Source: Glycocaulis abyssi (GTDB lineage: Bacteria; Pseudomonadota; Alphaproteobacteria; Caulobacterales; Maricaulaceae). From it: a stretch of 64,000 nucleotides of DNA. The DNA lies in assembly GCF_041429775.1 (NCBI RefSeq), contig NZ_CP163421.1:682001-746000 (forward strand), in the 5' to 3' direction. Numbering within the stretch: position 1 is the stretch's first letter; the number at the start of each line of letters is the position of its first letter. Made by a program: the position numbers and the translations under genes. Below the pieces are notes generated by a model. That model saw only the letters and a program-made list of their open reading frames with translations. It did not search any database and had not been told where the DNA came from. Positions 43,362 through 52,740 of the stretch are shown here, piece after piece.

Positions 43362-44765
43362 TCAGTCCAGGCGGGCGTGATCGTCCAGCCTGGCAAGTGT
43401 TTCATCGCGGCCCAGCAATCCCAGCACCAGGCTCATATCGGGCGCCGGGGCGCCTCCGGTCAGTACGGCGCGCAAAGGCTGGCCAATCTTGCCAAAGCCA
43501 ACGCCTTCGGATTCTGCAAATGCCTTGAGCACGGTGCCCAGGGATTCGCTGTTCCAGTCATTATGTGCGGCGAGCACACCGCGCAGGCGGGAAAGCCGCG
43601 CGAGTGCATCGGGAGACAGGTGCTTGCGCGCCGCATCATCAAGGCTGAACGGGCGTTCGCGGAGGAGAAAATAGGCTTGCGATTCCATTTCGGCGAGTGT
43701 TTTTGAACGCTCTTTCAGCATATCCATCGCAGGCGTTAACCGGGCGTTCGCCACCGCGCCGCTGACCAGCCCGTCCTGACCCTCCAGGCGTTCCATCAGC
43801 AGCGCCAGAAGCCGCGTATTGTCGGCCTGGCGGATATGATGGTGGTTCACAAACGCCATCTTGTCGAAATCGAGCCGGGCAGGGGCCTTGTTCAGCCCTT
43901 CAAGCGAGAAGGCGGCGATCAGTTCCGCATCGCTGAACAATTCCTGGTCGCCATGGCTCCAGCCAAGCCGTGCCAGATAATTGCGCAAGCCCTCCGGCAG
44001 ATAGCCCATATCGCGATAGGCTTCCGCGCCCAGCGCGCCATGGCGCTTGGACAGTTTCTTGCCATCAGGCCCGTGAATGAGCGGGATATGGGCAAAGATC
44101 GGCCGATCCCAGCCCAGCGCGTCGTAAAGCTGGGCCTGGCGCCCGCCATTCACCAGATGATCGTCACCGCGGATGATGTGGGTCACGCCCATATCATGGT
44201 CATCGACCACCACGGCGAGATTATAGGTCGGGTTGCCATCGGCACGCAGCAGGATGAGGTCGTCAAACTCCTTGGAGGCCCAGCGCACTTCGCCCTGAAC
44301 GGCGTCATTCAGCGTGACATCGCTGTCCGGCGCGCGAAAGCGGACCGTAAACCGGCGATCATCGGGCGGCGTGCCGCCATCGCGCCAGGGAGAGCGCAGG
44401 GCGCGGCCTTCAGCAAAGGCTTCTTCACGCAGCTTTTCCACTTCTTCGTGCGTGCAATAGCAGCGGAATGCCTTTCCTTGCACGACCAGCTCTTCGGCCA
44501 CTTCGCGGTGCCGGTCGGCGCGCGCATGCTGGGACACGGCATCGCCATCCCATTCCAGGCCCAGCCAGCTCATGCCGGCCAGAATCGCATCCACGGCTTG
44601 TGTGGTGGAGCGCTCGCGGTCGGTATCTTCAATTCGCAGCTTGAATTGACCACCCGCCTGGCGCGCAAAAAGATAGTTGAACAAGGCGGTACGCGCCCCT
44701 CCGATATGGAGGAAGCCGGTGGGCGAGGGCGCAAAGCGCGTGATGATGTCTTGTCTGTTTTGCAC
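43362..44765 (-). CDS. gltX: Glutamyl-tRNA synthetase
   Basis: Class I synthetase. The HIGH-type motif is in [13 protein letters not shown] (residues 20-23) and the KMSKS-type motif is KLSKR at 237-241. Cys-containing [13 protein letters not shown] is at 100-112. It has 467 residues, the discriminating or non-discriminating state cannot be told by eye. Alphaproteobacteria often have two gltX copies; only this one is in the window. It starts with GTG at 44765, and comEC is transcribed divergently. Confidence 0.96.
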   Translation of the reverse strand: MQNRQDIITRFAPSPTGFLHIGGARTALFNYLFARQAGGQFKLRIEDTDRERSTTQAVDAILAGMSWLGLEWDGDAVSQHARADRHREVAEELVVQGKAFRCYCTHEEVEKLREEAFAEGRALRSPWRDGGTPPDDRRFTVRFRAPDSDVTLNDAVQGEVRWASKEFDDLILLRADGNPTYNLAVVVDDHDMGVTHIIRGDDHLVNGGRQAQLYDALGWDRPIFAHIPLIHGPDGKKLSKRHGALGAEAYRDMGYLPEGLRNYLARLGWSHGDQELFSDAELIAAFSLEGLNKAPARLDFDKMAFVNHHHIRQADNTRLLALLMERLEGQDGLVSGAVANARLTPAMDMLKERSKTLAEMESQAYFLLRERPFSLDDAARKHLSPDALARLSRLRGVLAAHNDWNSESLGTVLKAFAESEGVGFGKIGQPLRAVLTGGAPAPDMSLVLGLLGRDETLARLDDHARLD

Positions 44766-44864
44766 GTGCGAGATGTTGCTGCGCTGCGAAGGAGCGGGAT
44801 GATTAGCATGTTAGGCACGTAAAGAGATAGTCTCACCGCTGAAGTGACAACACAGGGTGGCTGC

Positions 44865-47021
44865 ATGCGCCGCTACATCCACGCGGTACGGGCGTCAATC
44901 AGGCGGGAATGCAGCCCGGCGTCGGGCGGCATGGCCGCGGCACTGAGCCGTCTTTTGCAACCTGTATTGCCGTCAAGGGCCGTCCGTCCGGCCGATCTGA
45001 TCTTGTGGGTGCCGCTTGCTGCAGGGCTGGGTGCGGCGGTCTATCTCTCCGTCCCTATTGAGCCCGATGCGGCGCTGATCCCTGTATTCTGGCTGTCCGC
45101 CCTGATCTGCCTTGCCGCCGGTCTGTTGCTGACGGCGCGGCCCGCTCTGCTGGCGGCGGTGGTGCTGAGTGCGTGCGCGCTGGCGGGCCATGCCCATGTT
45201 CACAGCCGGACGCTGTCCCTTGCCCCGCCCCATATCGAGATCAGCGACCGCGCCCGCACCGTGACGGGCTGGGTGGAGCGCATTGAGCGCCGGGGGCGTT
45301 CGGGGCGCGTGCTGCTGCGTGTCGACAGCCTCCAGCGCGCCGATACGGCGCCTTACCGGGTGCGCCTGCGGATCAATACCGAAACCCTGACCCCCGGCGA
45401 TGGCATTCGCGTCAGCGCTGTCCTGTCGCCTCCGCGCGGACCTGCGGCGGCGGGCGGCTATGACGGTGCGCGGGCGGCCTGGTACCAGCGGGTTGCGCTC
45501 TCAGGATTTTCCATCTCCCAGCCCCAGCCGGAAGACATTGCCGGAGCCGAGAGCCAGCGGGCGTTTCTGGCGTGGCGATGGCGGCTGGCGCAGCGCATTT
45601 CCGATGCAGCCGGGCCAAACTCAGGACCGGTCATCGCCGCGCTGCTGACCGGGGAGCGCTCAGGCGTCACCGAGGCCCATGCCGAGGCGTTGCGGCTGTC
45701 CGGTCTTGGTCATCTGCTGGCCATATCAGGCATGCACATGGCGCTGCTGGCCGGCGGTATTTACTTCGCTGTGCGCTGGCTCATCGCCTCGATTGAACCC
45801 TTCGCCCGTGCGCACGATCCGCGAAAGCCCGCAGCGCTGATCGCGCTTCTCGCCGCCCTTGGCTATCTGCTGCTGTCGGGCGGCGCTATCTCCACCCAGC
45901 GCGCCTTCGTCATGGCTGCGGTCATGTTCACGGCGATACTGATAGGCCGCAGAGCGGTGTCGTTTCAGTCGCTTGCACTGGCCGCACTCATCATCATCGC
46001 GTTCAACCCGGAAAGCGTGATCGAGCCGGGTTTCCAGATGAGCTTTGCTGCCACCGCCGCCCTGATCGCCGTCTACGAAGCCTGGCAGAGGTGGCGGATC
46101 ACCCGCGACATGGCCGATTATGGCTGGTTTGCGCGCGTACAGGCGGCGTTTACAGGGCTCGCCGTGACCAGCCTTGTGGCGGGCAGCGCAACCGGGCTGT
46201 TTGCCGCCTTCCATTTCCAGCGCATGGCCGCCTATGGGTTTGGCGCAAACCTTGTCGCCATGCCGGTATTCAGCTTCTGGGTGATGCCGGCCGGCGTCGT
46301 GGGGCTGCTCTTGGCCCCATTCGGGCTGGAAGGCTTGCCGTTGATGATAAGCGCTATGGGCATGGATATCGTGCTGGCCATCGCGACATGGACGTCATCG
46401 CTGCCCGGCGCCGCCTTGCCTGCGCTGGCACCGGGCGGGATCGTGCTAGGTCTCTACGCGACCGGGTTTGCACTGGCCACGCTGGGGCGCGGGCTGGTGC
46501 GGGTGGCCGGAATTCCGTTTGCTGCCGGGGCATTGTCCCTATGGGCGTTGCAGGCCCCGCCGGACATGATGATTACCTCGTCTGGCGTTCTGGTTTCGAG
46601 AAGCATTTCGAGTGAAACCGGCGAGCGTCTGGACTGGCAGGTCAGTGACCGCCGCCGTGGCCGGTTTGAGGCAGGCGTACTGTTGCAGCGTGCCGGAACC
46701 GGGCTCAGCACCGCGCCGCGCGGCGATTATGCGTGCGATCCGCTGGGCTGTCTTGTCGTCACGGCCGAGGGGCTGCGTGTAGCGGTCAGCGAGCATCCCG
46801 CCTCGCTGGAGGAAGACTGCGTACGCGCAGACCTGGTGGTCGCGCGCGGCACGGTAAGCGCCTGGCAGAAGCGCCGTTGCGCGGTGCCGGTTCTGGACGA
46901 TGCGGCCCGCGCAGAGTTGGGCAGCGCCGAATTCTGGGTCCGTGACGGGCGCATCATCCGCCTTCGCGGTGCCAATGATGGCAGCGCAGCCCGCGTCTGG
47001 GGACGCGAGCGGGAGAGCTAG
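44865..47021 (+). CDS. comEC: ComEC/Rec2-family DNA uptake channel, no metallo-hydrolase motif
   Basis: Polytopic inner-membrane protein of the ComEC family, which passes single-stranded DNA into the cytoplasm in competent bacteria. A DUF4131-like N-terminal part holds several helices and a soluble OB-like segment (about 90-210). The competence core contains GLGHLLAISGMHMALLAGG, the family signature. The C-terminal 150 residues form a soluble domain with CDPLGC, but the HxHxDH motif of the beta-lactamase-like nuclease domain is missing. From the ATG at 44865 (after AGGGTGG) it has 718 residues. Whether the organism is competent cannot be told. Confidence 0.92.
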   Translation: MRRYIHAVRASIRRECSPASGGMAAALSRLLQPVLPSRAVRPADLILWVPLAAGLGAAVYLSVPIEPDAALIPVFWLSALICLAAGLLLTARPALLAAVVLSACALAGHAHVHSRTLSLAPPHIEISDRARTVTGWVERIERRGRSGRVLLRVDSLQRADTAPYRVRLRINTETLTPGDGIRVSAVLSPPRGPAAAGGYDGARAAWYQRVALSGFSISQPQPEDIAGAESQRAFLAWRWRLAQRISDAAGPNSGPVIAALLTGERSGVTEAHAEALRLSGLGHLLAISGMHMALLAGGIYFAVRWLIASIEPFARAHDPRKPAALIALLAALGYLLLSGGAISTQRAFVMAAVMFTAILIGRRAVSFQSLALAALIIIAFNPESVIEPGFQMSFAATAALIAVYEAWQRWRITRDMADYGWFARVQAAFTGLAVTSLVAGSATGLFAAFHFQRMAAYGFGANLVAMPVFSFWVMPAGVVGLLLAPFGLEGLPLMISAMGMDIVLAIATWTSSLPGAALPALAPGGIVLGLYATGFALATLGRGLVRVAGIPFAAGALSLWALQAPPDMMITSSGVLVSRSISSETGERLDWQVSDRRRGRFEAGVLLQRAGTGLSTAPRGDYACDPLGCLVVTAEGLRVAVSEHPASLEEDCVRADLVVARGTVSAWQKRRCAVPVLDDAARAELGSAEFWVRDGRIIRLRGANDGSAARVWGRERES

Positions 47022-47051
47022 CTGCCTTTTCCCGCCCTCGGCTCCAAAGGG

Positions 47052-47723
47052 TCAGTGATAGCGGCGGATCAGCCCGACCAGGCGGCCCTGAACCTGTACC
47101 CGGTCCGGCCCGAAAATGCGGGTTTCATAGGCCGGGTTGGCGGCTTCAAGAGCAATCGACCCGCCCTTGCGGCGGATGCGTTTCAGCGTAGCTTCCTCAT
47201 TATCCACGAGTGCCACGACAATCTCGCCATTATTGGCGGTATCACCGCGGCGGATGATGACAAAATCACCGTCGAGAATGCCTGCTTCGATCATGGAATC
47301 GCCTTCGACCTCCAGCGCGAAATGCTCGCCCGAAGACACCATCTGGGAGGGAACGCCAAACCGGTCGGTTTCGTGCTGGATCGCCTCGATCGGTACGCCG
47401 GCTGCGATTCTGCCCAGCAGCGGTACATCAACCGAATCTGTTTCCATTTCCCGGCGCGCGAAATTGCCGCTGACCACATTGCTGGCCGGATTGACGCGCG
47501 GCGCTGAGGCATCGGGGAGTTTGAGCACTTCGAGCGCGCGGGCGCGGTGGGCAAGACGGCGAATGAAGCCGCGCTCCTCCAGCGCGCTGACCAGACGGTG
47601 CACACCGGATTTCGACGCCAGCTGCAAAGCCTCTTTCATCTCGTCAAAAGAAGGAGAAACGCCATCCTCGGACAGGCGCTTGTGAATGAAGAGCAGAAGC
47701 TCGTGTTGTTTGCGGGTCAGCAT
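47052..47723 (-). CDS. lexA: LexA repressor
   Basis: SOS repressor with self-cleavage. The N-terminal winged helix is at 1-65 ([15 protein letters not shown] onwards). The cleavage site is A108-G109 in [10 protein letters not shown], with catalytic S143 (EGDSMIEAG) and K181 (EATLKRI). It has 223 residues, and the linker is longer than in E. coli, as usual in alphaproteobacteria. Its own promoter carries a perfect GAAC-N7-GAAC box. It lies downstream of trpC and converges on comEC. Likely targets in this window include lexA itself and the miniprotein before dnaE. Confidence 0.97.
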   Translation of the reverse strand: MLTRKQHELLLFIHKRLSEDGVSPSFDEMKEALQLASKSGVHRLVSALEERGFIRRLAHRARALEVLKLPDASAPRVNPASNVVSGNFARREMETDSVDVPLLGRIAAGVPIEAIQHETDRFGVPSQMVSSGEHFALEVEGDSMIEAGILDGDFVIIRRGDTANNGEIVVALVDNEEATLKRIRRKGGSIALEAANPAYETRIFGPDRVQVQGRLVGLIRRYH

Positions 47724-47777
47724 GAGGGGGTCTGATCTCCAGTCAACAAAGGAACAAAGCCAGAAAGGCCACGGTTT

Positions 47778-47792
47778 GTTCTACGCCTGTTC
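47778..47792 (-). promoter_or_regulatory. SOS box of lexA
   Basis: On the minus strand this reads GAACAGGCGTAGAAC, a perfect GAAC-N7-GAAC direct repeat, the LexA site of alphaproteobacteria. It ends 55 bases before the lexA start and covers the -10 hexamer, which fits autorepression. A weaker GAAC-N7-GAAA lies on the plus strand at 47752-47766. Confidence 0.85.
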
Positions 47793-47806
47793 CGCTCGCC
47801 CGTCAA
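47778..47806 (-). promoter_or_regulatory. lexA promoter
   Basis: On the minus strand, TTGACG (47806-47801), a 17-base spacer and TAGAAC (47783-47778) form a sigma-70-type promoter. The -10 lies inside the SOS box. The -35 is identical to the one proposed for the miniprotein gene before dnaE. Confidence 0.7.
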
Positions 47807-47821
47807 GGGTTGTGCCCGCTC

Positions 47822-48616
47822 TCACGCGAAGTTCATCAGCGTTTTCACCGCTGCGGCAACATCGGCCTGGCGCATCAGGCTTTCACCGACCAGCAGGGCT
47901 TTTGCGCCGGACCGGCGCACGCGCTCAGCGTCATCGGCGTTGAAAATCCCGCTTTCGGCGACCAGGAAGCGGTCATCCGGCACCGAGGCGCTCAGCGCCT
48001 CGAATGTGGCCAGCGTCACGTCGAACGTGCGCAGATTGCGGTTATTGATGCCGATCAGCGGCGAGGGCAGGGCGAGCGCCCGCTCCAGCTCTGCGCGGTC
48101 ATGCACCTCGATAAGGGCATCCATATTCCAGTGCGCGGCCTCCGCCACCAGATCGGCGGCAAGGGCGTCGTCCACGGCCGCCATGATGACGAGAATGCAG
48201 TCAGCCCCCAGCGCGCGCGATTCTGCCACCTGCCACGGATCGTAGAGGAAGTCCTTGCGCAATACGGGCAGGGACACGGCCGCGCGCGCCTCTACAAGAT
48301 GGTGGTCGGCTCCCTGAAAGCTTTCGGTATCGGTGAGGATGGAGAGGCAGGCCGCGCCGCCCGCCTCATAGGCGCGGGCAAGGGCTGGCGGGTTGAAATC
48401 AGCGCGGATCAGGCCGCGTGAGGGGCTTGCCTTCTTGATCTCCGCGATCAGGGCCAGCCCATCTGCGGCTTGCCGGGATTGCAGGTTATCAAGAAAGCCG
48501 CGCACTGGCGGCGCAGCCTGGGCCTTTTCCGATATCTGCGCATAGCTCAGGGCCGCCTTGCGGCGCGCGGTGTCAGCGCGCTTGTAGACGCCGATGCGCT
48601 CCAGCGTGTCAGTCAT
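47822..48616 (-). CDS. trpC: Indole-3-glycerol phosphate synthase
   Basis: Closes the indole ring in tryptophan synthesis. It is a monofunctional TIM barrel of 264 residues, with the active-site Lys in [15 protein letters not shown], then [28 protein letters not shown] and [13 protein letters not shown]. The start is placed at the second ATG (48616), because GAGGA precedes it by nine bases and touches the first ATG (48625). It follows trpD with about a dozen bases between them, the usual trpGDC order. Confidence 0.96.
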   Translation of the reverse strand: MTDTLERIGVYKRADTARRKAALSYAQISEKAQAAPPVRGFLDNLQSRQAADGLALIAEIKKASPSRGLIRADFNPPALARAYEAGGAACLSILTDTESFQGADHHLVEARAAVSLPVLRKDFLYDPWQVAESRALGADCILVIMAAVDDALAADLVAEAAHWNMDALIEVHDRAELERALALPSPLIGINNRNLRTFDVTLATFEALSASVPDDRFLVAESGIFNADDAERVRRSGAKALLVGESLMRQADVAAAVKTLMNFA

Positions 48617-48628
48617 GGGCGGCATTCC

Positions 48629-49645
48629 TCAGGTGTTGGTAATCTGGACGAGCTTTTCCAGCGTGGCGGCGGCGCGGCCATCGTCGATGGCGGCGGCTGC
48701 CAGTGCCACCCCGTCTTTGAGGCCCTCTGCCTTTCCGGCAAGCACCAGCGCGGCGCTGGCATTGAACAGCACGATATCGCGGTAAGGCCCCTTTTCGCCT
48801 TGTAGCAGGCGGTGCAGGGCTGCGGCATTCTCGGCCGGTTCCCCGCCCTTGAGATCATCGAGGCTCGCGCGGGGCAATCCTGCATCTTCAGGCGTGACGG
48901 TAAACTCGCGCACGCTGCCATCAGCCTCCAGACTCGCAATATGGGTCGCGCCGGTGGTGGTGATCTCGTCGAGGCCGTCTTCGCCATGGACGATCCAGGC
49001 CCGTTCGGCGCCCAGATCGCGCAAAGCCTGCGCCATCGGCACCAGCCAGCGCCGGTCGAACACGCCCAGCAGCTGGCGGCGCGTGCCGGCCGGATTGGAT
49101 AGCGGACCCAGCAGGTTGAACACGGTGCGCACGCCCAGCGTCTTGCGTGCCGGGGCCACGTGGCGCACCGCGCCGTGATGGGCCTGCGCGAACAGGAAGG
49201 CGACGCCAGCCTCTTTCAGCGCGCGTTCGGTCTGCTCTGGTGAGGCCATCAGATTGACGCCGGACGATTCCAGCACTTCTGCCGAGCCCGACTTTGATGA
49301 TGCGGCCTTGTTACCGTGCTTTGCGACAACCGCTCCGGCGCTGGCGGCGACCAGTGCGGCGGCGGTGGAGATATTCCAGGTTCCCCGTGCGTCGCCGCCA
49401 GTTCCGCACGTGTCGATGGCATCAGCAGGCGCGGTGATGGAGCGCATGCGCGCGCGCATGGCGCGTGCGCCGGTTGCCAGAACGCCCGGATTCTCGCCAA
49501 TGGCGGCCAGACCAATCAGGAAGCCGCCAATCTCCGCCGGATCAGCCTCCCCGTCCATCAGCGCGTCAAAGGCCGCCTCCAGCGCGTGCGTGGATGGCAG
49601 ATTCCCGCCCGCCAGGGCGGATATGGCCGGGCGCATCTGGCTCAT
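48629..49645 (-). CDS. trpD: Anthranilate phosphoribosyltransferase
   Basis: Second step of the tryptophan pathway, attaches phosphoribose to anthranilate. Seen here: DTCGTGGDARGTWNISTAAA (PRPP loop), then VAKHGNKAASSKSGSAEVLE and FLFAQAHHGAVRHVAPARKT, the anthranilate-binding parts. It has 338 residues and no fused glutaminase. It overlaps trpG by four bases, so the two are translationally coupled. Confidence 0.97.
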   Translation of the reverse strand: MSQMRPAISALAGGNLPSTHALEAAFDALMDGEADPAEIGGFLIGLAAIGENPGVLATGARAMRARMRSITAPADAIDTCGTGGDARGTWNISTAAALVAASAGAVVAKHGNKAASSKSGSAEVLESSGVNLMASPEQTERALKEAGVAFLFAQAHHGAVRHVAPARKTLGVRTVFNLLGPLSNPAGTRRQLLGVFDRRWLVPMAQALRDLGAERAWIVHGEDGLDEITTTGATHIASLEADGSVREFTVTPEDAGLPRASLDDLKGGEPAENAAALHRLLQGEKGPYRDIVLFNASAALVLAGKAEGLKDGVALAAAAIDDGRAAATLEKLVQITNT

Positions 49646-50229
49646 GCGGCTTTGCCTGTCCGGCGCGGGATTTCGCCCAGAAAGTTCTTCAACAGGGTGT
49701 GGCCGTGTTCGGAGGCGATGGATTCAGGGTGGAACTGGACGCCATGCACGGGCCGGGAGCGGTGACGCAGCCCCATGATCTCGCCGTCAGCCGTGCGGGC
49801 ATTGACGATCATGTCGCTGGTTTGCGGCAGCTCGACGGCCAGTGAGTGGTAGCGCGTTGCGGCGAAGGGCGAAGGCAGGCCGGCAAACACGCCCGTAGCG
49901 TCATGCGTGATCGGGCTGGTCTTGCCGTGCATGATCTCGCGCGCCTGCACCACCTTGCCGCCATAGACCTGTCCCATCGCCTGATGGCCAAGGCACACGC
50001 CAAGAATTGGCAGATCCGCCGGTGCCTCGCGCAGTACATCAAGGCACATGCCCGCGCGGTCAGGGTCGCACGGTCCGGGCGACAGGACGATAGCCTCAGC
50101 ACCCAGCGCCAGCGCGTCCGCAGCGCTCATCGCATCATTGCGGATCACGCGGGTCTGCGCGCCGAGCTCCTGGAAATAGTGAACCAGGTTGAAGGTGAAG
50201 CTGTCGTAATTGTCGATGATTAGCAGCAT
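49642..50229 (-). CDS. trpG: Anthranilate synthase component II (glutamine amidotransferase)
   Basis: Supplies ammonia from glutamine to TrpE. It is a class I amidotransferase with nucleophile C79 (GVCLGHQAMGQ) and partners H167 and E169 (VQFHPESIASEHG). LLIIDNYDSFTFNLVHYFQ is the standard start, so I chose the ATG at 50229. ATG at 50244 or TTG at 50259 would add 5 or 10 residues; none has a clear ribosome binding site. Its upstream side is occupied by a divergent gene, so any promoter of its own must overlap that gene. Confidence 0.95.
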   Translation of the reverse strand: MLLIIDNYDSFTFNLVHYFQELGAQTRVIRNDAMSAADALALGAEAIVLSPGPCDPDRAGMCLDVLREAPADLPILGVCLGHQAMGQVYGGKVVQAREIMHGKTSPITHDATGVFAGLPSPFAATRYHSLAVELPQTSDMIVNARTADGEIMGLRHRSRPVHGVQFHPESIASEHGHTLLKNFLGEIPRRTGKAA

Positions 50230-50276
50230 GTCTGGGCGGTCCATATTGCGGCGCGGCAAGGCAATCTAGTCGGGCA

Positions 50277-51230
50277 ATGCAAGGCCGCCAACGTTTGCGA
50301 CTCACCTTATGCATGATTTTCATGTCCTCGCCCGCAACCAGCGTCATCCACATGGCCAGCGCCGCCGCCGCGGCGATGCTGCTGCTTGCCGGGTTGGCGT
50401 TTCAGCTGGGCAACCGGGATGCGGTGGAGCCTGCCGCGCAACCGGCAGACAGGACCGCACACGCAGAGCCTATGGTTGATCTGGCACCAGCCCTGCCGGA
50501 CGCGGCTTTGCCATCTCTTTCCGGTGCCATGCCCGTAGCTGCGGGCTCCCGGCCCATGCTGGCCGTCATCATTGACGATATCGGGCCGGACCGGGCGGTG
50601 GCCGATGCGTTTATCGGCGCTGGTCTGCCCATCACGCTGTCTATCCTGCCATTTGCGCAGGCCGCGCCGGAGATTGCGCGTGCGGCGTCGCGCGAAGGTC
50701 TGGAGGTGTTCTTGCACCTGCCAATGGAGCCGGTAGGTCTGGCAGACCCCGGCCCCAATGCGCTGATCCGTGCGCATGATGCGGCGGAGATGTCCCGCAG
50801 GCTCGGCTGGGCGCTGTCGCGTGTGCCGGGCGCGGCCGGTTTCAACAACCACATGGGCAGCGCCATGACCGCAGACGCGGCGGCCATGGAGCGGGTGTTT
50901 GAATCCCTTCGCGGGTCGCAGCTGATCTTCGTCGATTCGCTCACCCATCCGCGCAGCGTGGCAGCCGGCGCAGCAGCGCGCGCGGGCCTTCCGGCGCTGC
51001 GCCGCGACATTTTTCTCGATCATGTGCGGACGCGCGAGGCAGTAGACGCGGCGATTGATCAGGCGCTGGACCGCGCGCTGGCTAACGGGTCGGCTATAGC
51101 CATCGGCCACCCCCATGCGATGACGCTGGCGGCGCTGGAAACGCTGGCAGAGCGCGCCGAACGGGCGGGTGTGGAACTGGTGACCGTCTCGCAACTCGCC
51201 GCAGCACGCGCGCAGCGCCGGTCGAGCTAG
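50277..51230 (+). CDS. Divergent polysaccharide deacetylase family protein (YibQ-like)
   Basis: A NodB-like fold relative of unknown substrate. After a variable start and one hydrophobic segment (about 22-42, a signal anchor), the domain shows LAVIIDDIGPDRAVADAFIG with the Asp pair, LSILPFAQAAPEIARAA, HLPMEPVG, NNHMGSAMTAD and AIGHPHAMTLAALE. These match the DUF610/YibQ group, probably periplasmic and linked to the cell envelope. ATG at 50277, 50313 or 50322 are possible starts and none has a strong ribosome binding site. It is antisense to the space between trpE and trpG, and its stop codon shares CTAG with the trpE stop. Confidence 0.85.
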   Translation: MQGRQRLRLTLCMIFMSSPATSVIHMASAAAAAMLLLAGLAFQLGNRDAVEPAAQPADRTAHAEPMVDLAPALPDAALPSLSGAMPVAAGSRPMLAVIIDDIGPDRAVADAFIGAGLPITLSILPFAQAAPEIARAASREGLEVFLHLPMEPVGLADPGPNALIRAHDAAEMSRRLGWALSRVPGAAGFNNHMGSAMTADAAAMERVFESLRGSQLIFVDSLTHPRSVAAGAAARAGLPALRRDIFLDHVRTREAVDAAIDQALDRALANGSAIAIGHPHAMTLAALETLAERAERAGVELVTVSQLAAARAQRRSS

Positions 51231-52729
51231 ACGAAACGCCACGCCTCGTCGGCGGCGCGGAACACCGCTTTTGCTTTGTTGATCGATTCCTGACGCTCGG
51301 CTTCGGGATCGGAATCGAGCACCATGCCTGCGCCTGCCTGCACATACATCGTGCCGTCCTTGATGATGGCGGTGCGCAGGGCGATGCAGGTATCAAGGCT
51401 GCCATCGGCGCCGAAATAGCCGACCGCGCCGGAATATATCCCGCGCCGGTGGGGTTCCATCTCGTCGATGATCTCCATGGCGCGCACCTTGGGCGCACCT
51501 GAAACCGTACCGGCTGGAAAGCCGGCAAAGAGCGCCGATACCGCGTCGTGCTCAGGATCAAGCTCGCCTTCCACATTGGACACGATATGCATGACATGGC
51601 TGTAGCGCTCGATAACTTCGCGTTCTGTCACGCGCACGCTGCCGGGCTTTGCCACACGGCCCACATCATTGCGGCCGAGATCCAGCAACATCAGGTGCTC
51701 TGCCAGCTCCTTGGGATCGGCTTTCAGCTCCGCTTCGTTGGCCGCGTCCTGTTCGGGCGTTGAACCGCGCGGGCGTGTGCCTGCCAGCGGCCGCAGCGTC
51801 ACCTTGCCATCGCGCACACGCACCTGGATTTCCGGGCTGGAGCCTGCAATGGCAAAGCCGTCAAAATCGAAGAAGAACAGAAATGGCGACGGGTTGGTGC
51901 GTCTGAGCGAGCGGTAGAGCGCAAAAGGCGGCAGGCTGAACGGCGCGGAAAAGCGCTGGCTTCCCACAATCTGGAAGGCGTCACCGGCGCGGATATACGC
52001 CTTTGCCTTCTCCACATTCCCCCGGAAGGCCGTTTCGGCCATATTGCTGGCAGGGGCGTCCATGGGAGCAGCCGGTGTCCCGGCCCGGTGGCCGGATGCG
52101 GGCGCATCAAGGCGCTCAAACACCGCTTCGATACGCCTGACGGCGGCCTCGACCGCCTCGCGCGCGGTTTCGCCCTTGCTGATGCGCGCCGGAGCGGCGG
52201 CGGTGATTTCCTGGGCGATGGCATCGAACACGATCATCACGCGCGGGCGCATCAGCAGCCCGTCCGGTGTGCCTAGCGGATCAGGCGCGGCCAGTGATGG
52301 CAGCCGCTCGACCTCGCGGATCATGTCATAGCCAAGATAGCCGAATAGCCCCGCAGCGATGGGTGCAAGCCCGCCGGGCATGTCCAGCGCCGATTCCTCA
52401 ATCAGTGCCCTGAGTGACTCCAGCGGCGCGCCAGCCGGTTCAAACCGGTCAGGACGGCCATTGGAGCTGTCGGCGCGCGCTATGGAAGCTGCGCCGTTTT
52501 CGCTTTTCCAGATCAGGTCAGGATCAAGGCCGATGGCCGAGTAGCGCCCCCGATAGGCACCGCCCTCAACGCTCTCCAGAAGGCAGCTGTAAGGCGCTGC
52601 GCCCGACAGTTTCAGATAGGCGGACACAGGTGTTTCCAGATCATCGACGCGCTGCGCGGTTACGAGAACCCGCCCATGCGACTGACAGCGGGCAATCGCC
52701 GCGTCGATATCGGCTCGCGATAGCGCCAT
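51227..52729 (-). CDS. trpE: Anthranilate synthase component I
   Basis: Makes anthranilate from chorismate with TrpG. The N-terminal regulatory part contains the LLES motif (SCLLESVEGGAYRGRYSAIG), part of the tryptophan feedback site, so the enzyme is probably inhibited by tryptophan. The C-terminal chorismate-binding domain shows VTLRPLAGTRPRG, LLDLGRNDVGRVAKPG, HVMHIVSNVEGEL and PAGTVSGAPKVRAMEIIDE. It has 500 residues. It begins 11 bases after the PpiD-like gene and is followed on the opposite strand by the deacetylase gene before trpG. Confidence 0.97.
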   Translation of the reverse strand: MALSRADIDAAIARCQSHGRVLVTAQRVDDLETPVSAYLKLSGAAPYSCLLESVEGGAYRGRYSAIGLDPDLIWKSENGAASIARADSSNGRPDRFEPAGAPLESLRALIEESALDMPGGLAPIAAGLFGYLGYDMIREVERLPSLAAPDPLGTPDGLLMRPRVMIVFDAIAQEITAAAPARISKGETAREAVEAAVRRIEAVFERLDAPASGHRAGTPAAPMDAPASNMAETAFRGNVEKAKAYIRAGDAFQIVGSQRFSAPFSLPPFALYRSLRRTNPSPFLFFFDFDGFAIAGSSPEIQVRVRDGKVTLRPLAGTRPRGSTPEQDAANEAELKADPKELAEHLMLLDLGRNDVGRVAKPGSVRVTEREVIERYSHVMHIVSNVEGELDPEHDAVSALFAGFPAGTVSGAPKVRAMEIIDEMEPHRRGIYSGAVGYFGADGSLDTCIALRTAIIKDGTMYVQAGAGMVLDSDPEAERQESINKAKAVFRAADEAWRFV

Positions 52730-52740
52730 GGAGCCACCGC

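Noticed and set aside
44828-44842. TTAG repeats and GAGATAGTCTC before comEC as a regulator site
   Set aside because: The repeats do not match a known spacing and the four-base arms of the palindrome are too short to stand out from chance.
47752-47766. Second SOS box GAAC-N7-GAAA in the lexA leader
   Set aside because: One mismatch at a conserved half-site base, and it lies downstream of the promoter on the other strand. A single weak match is not convincing.
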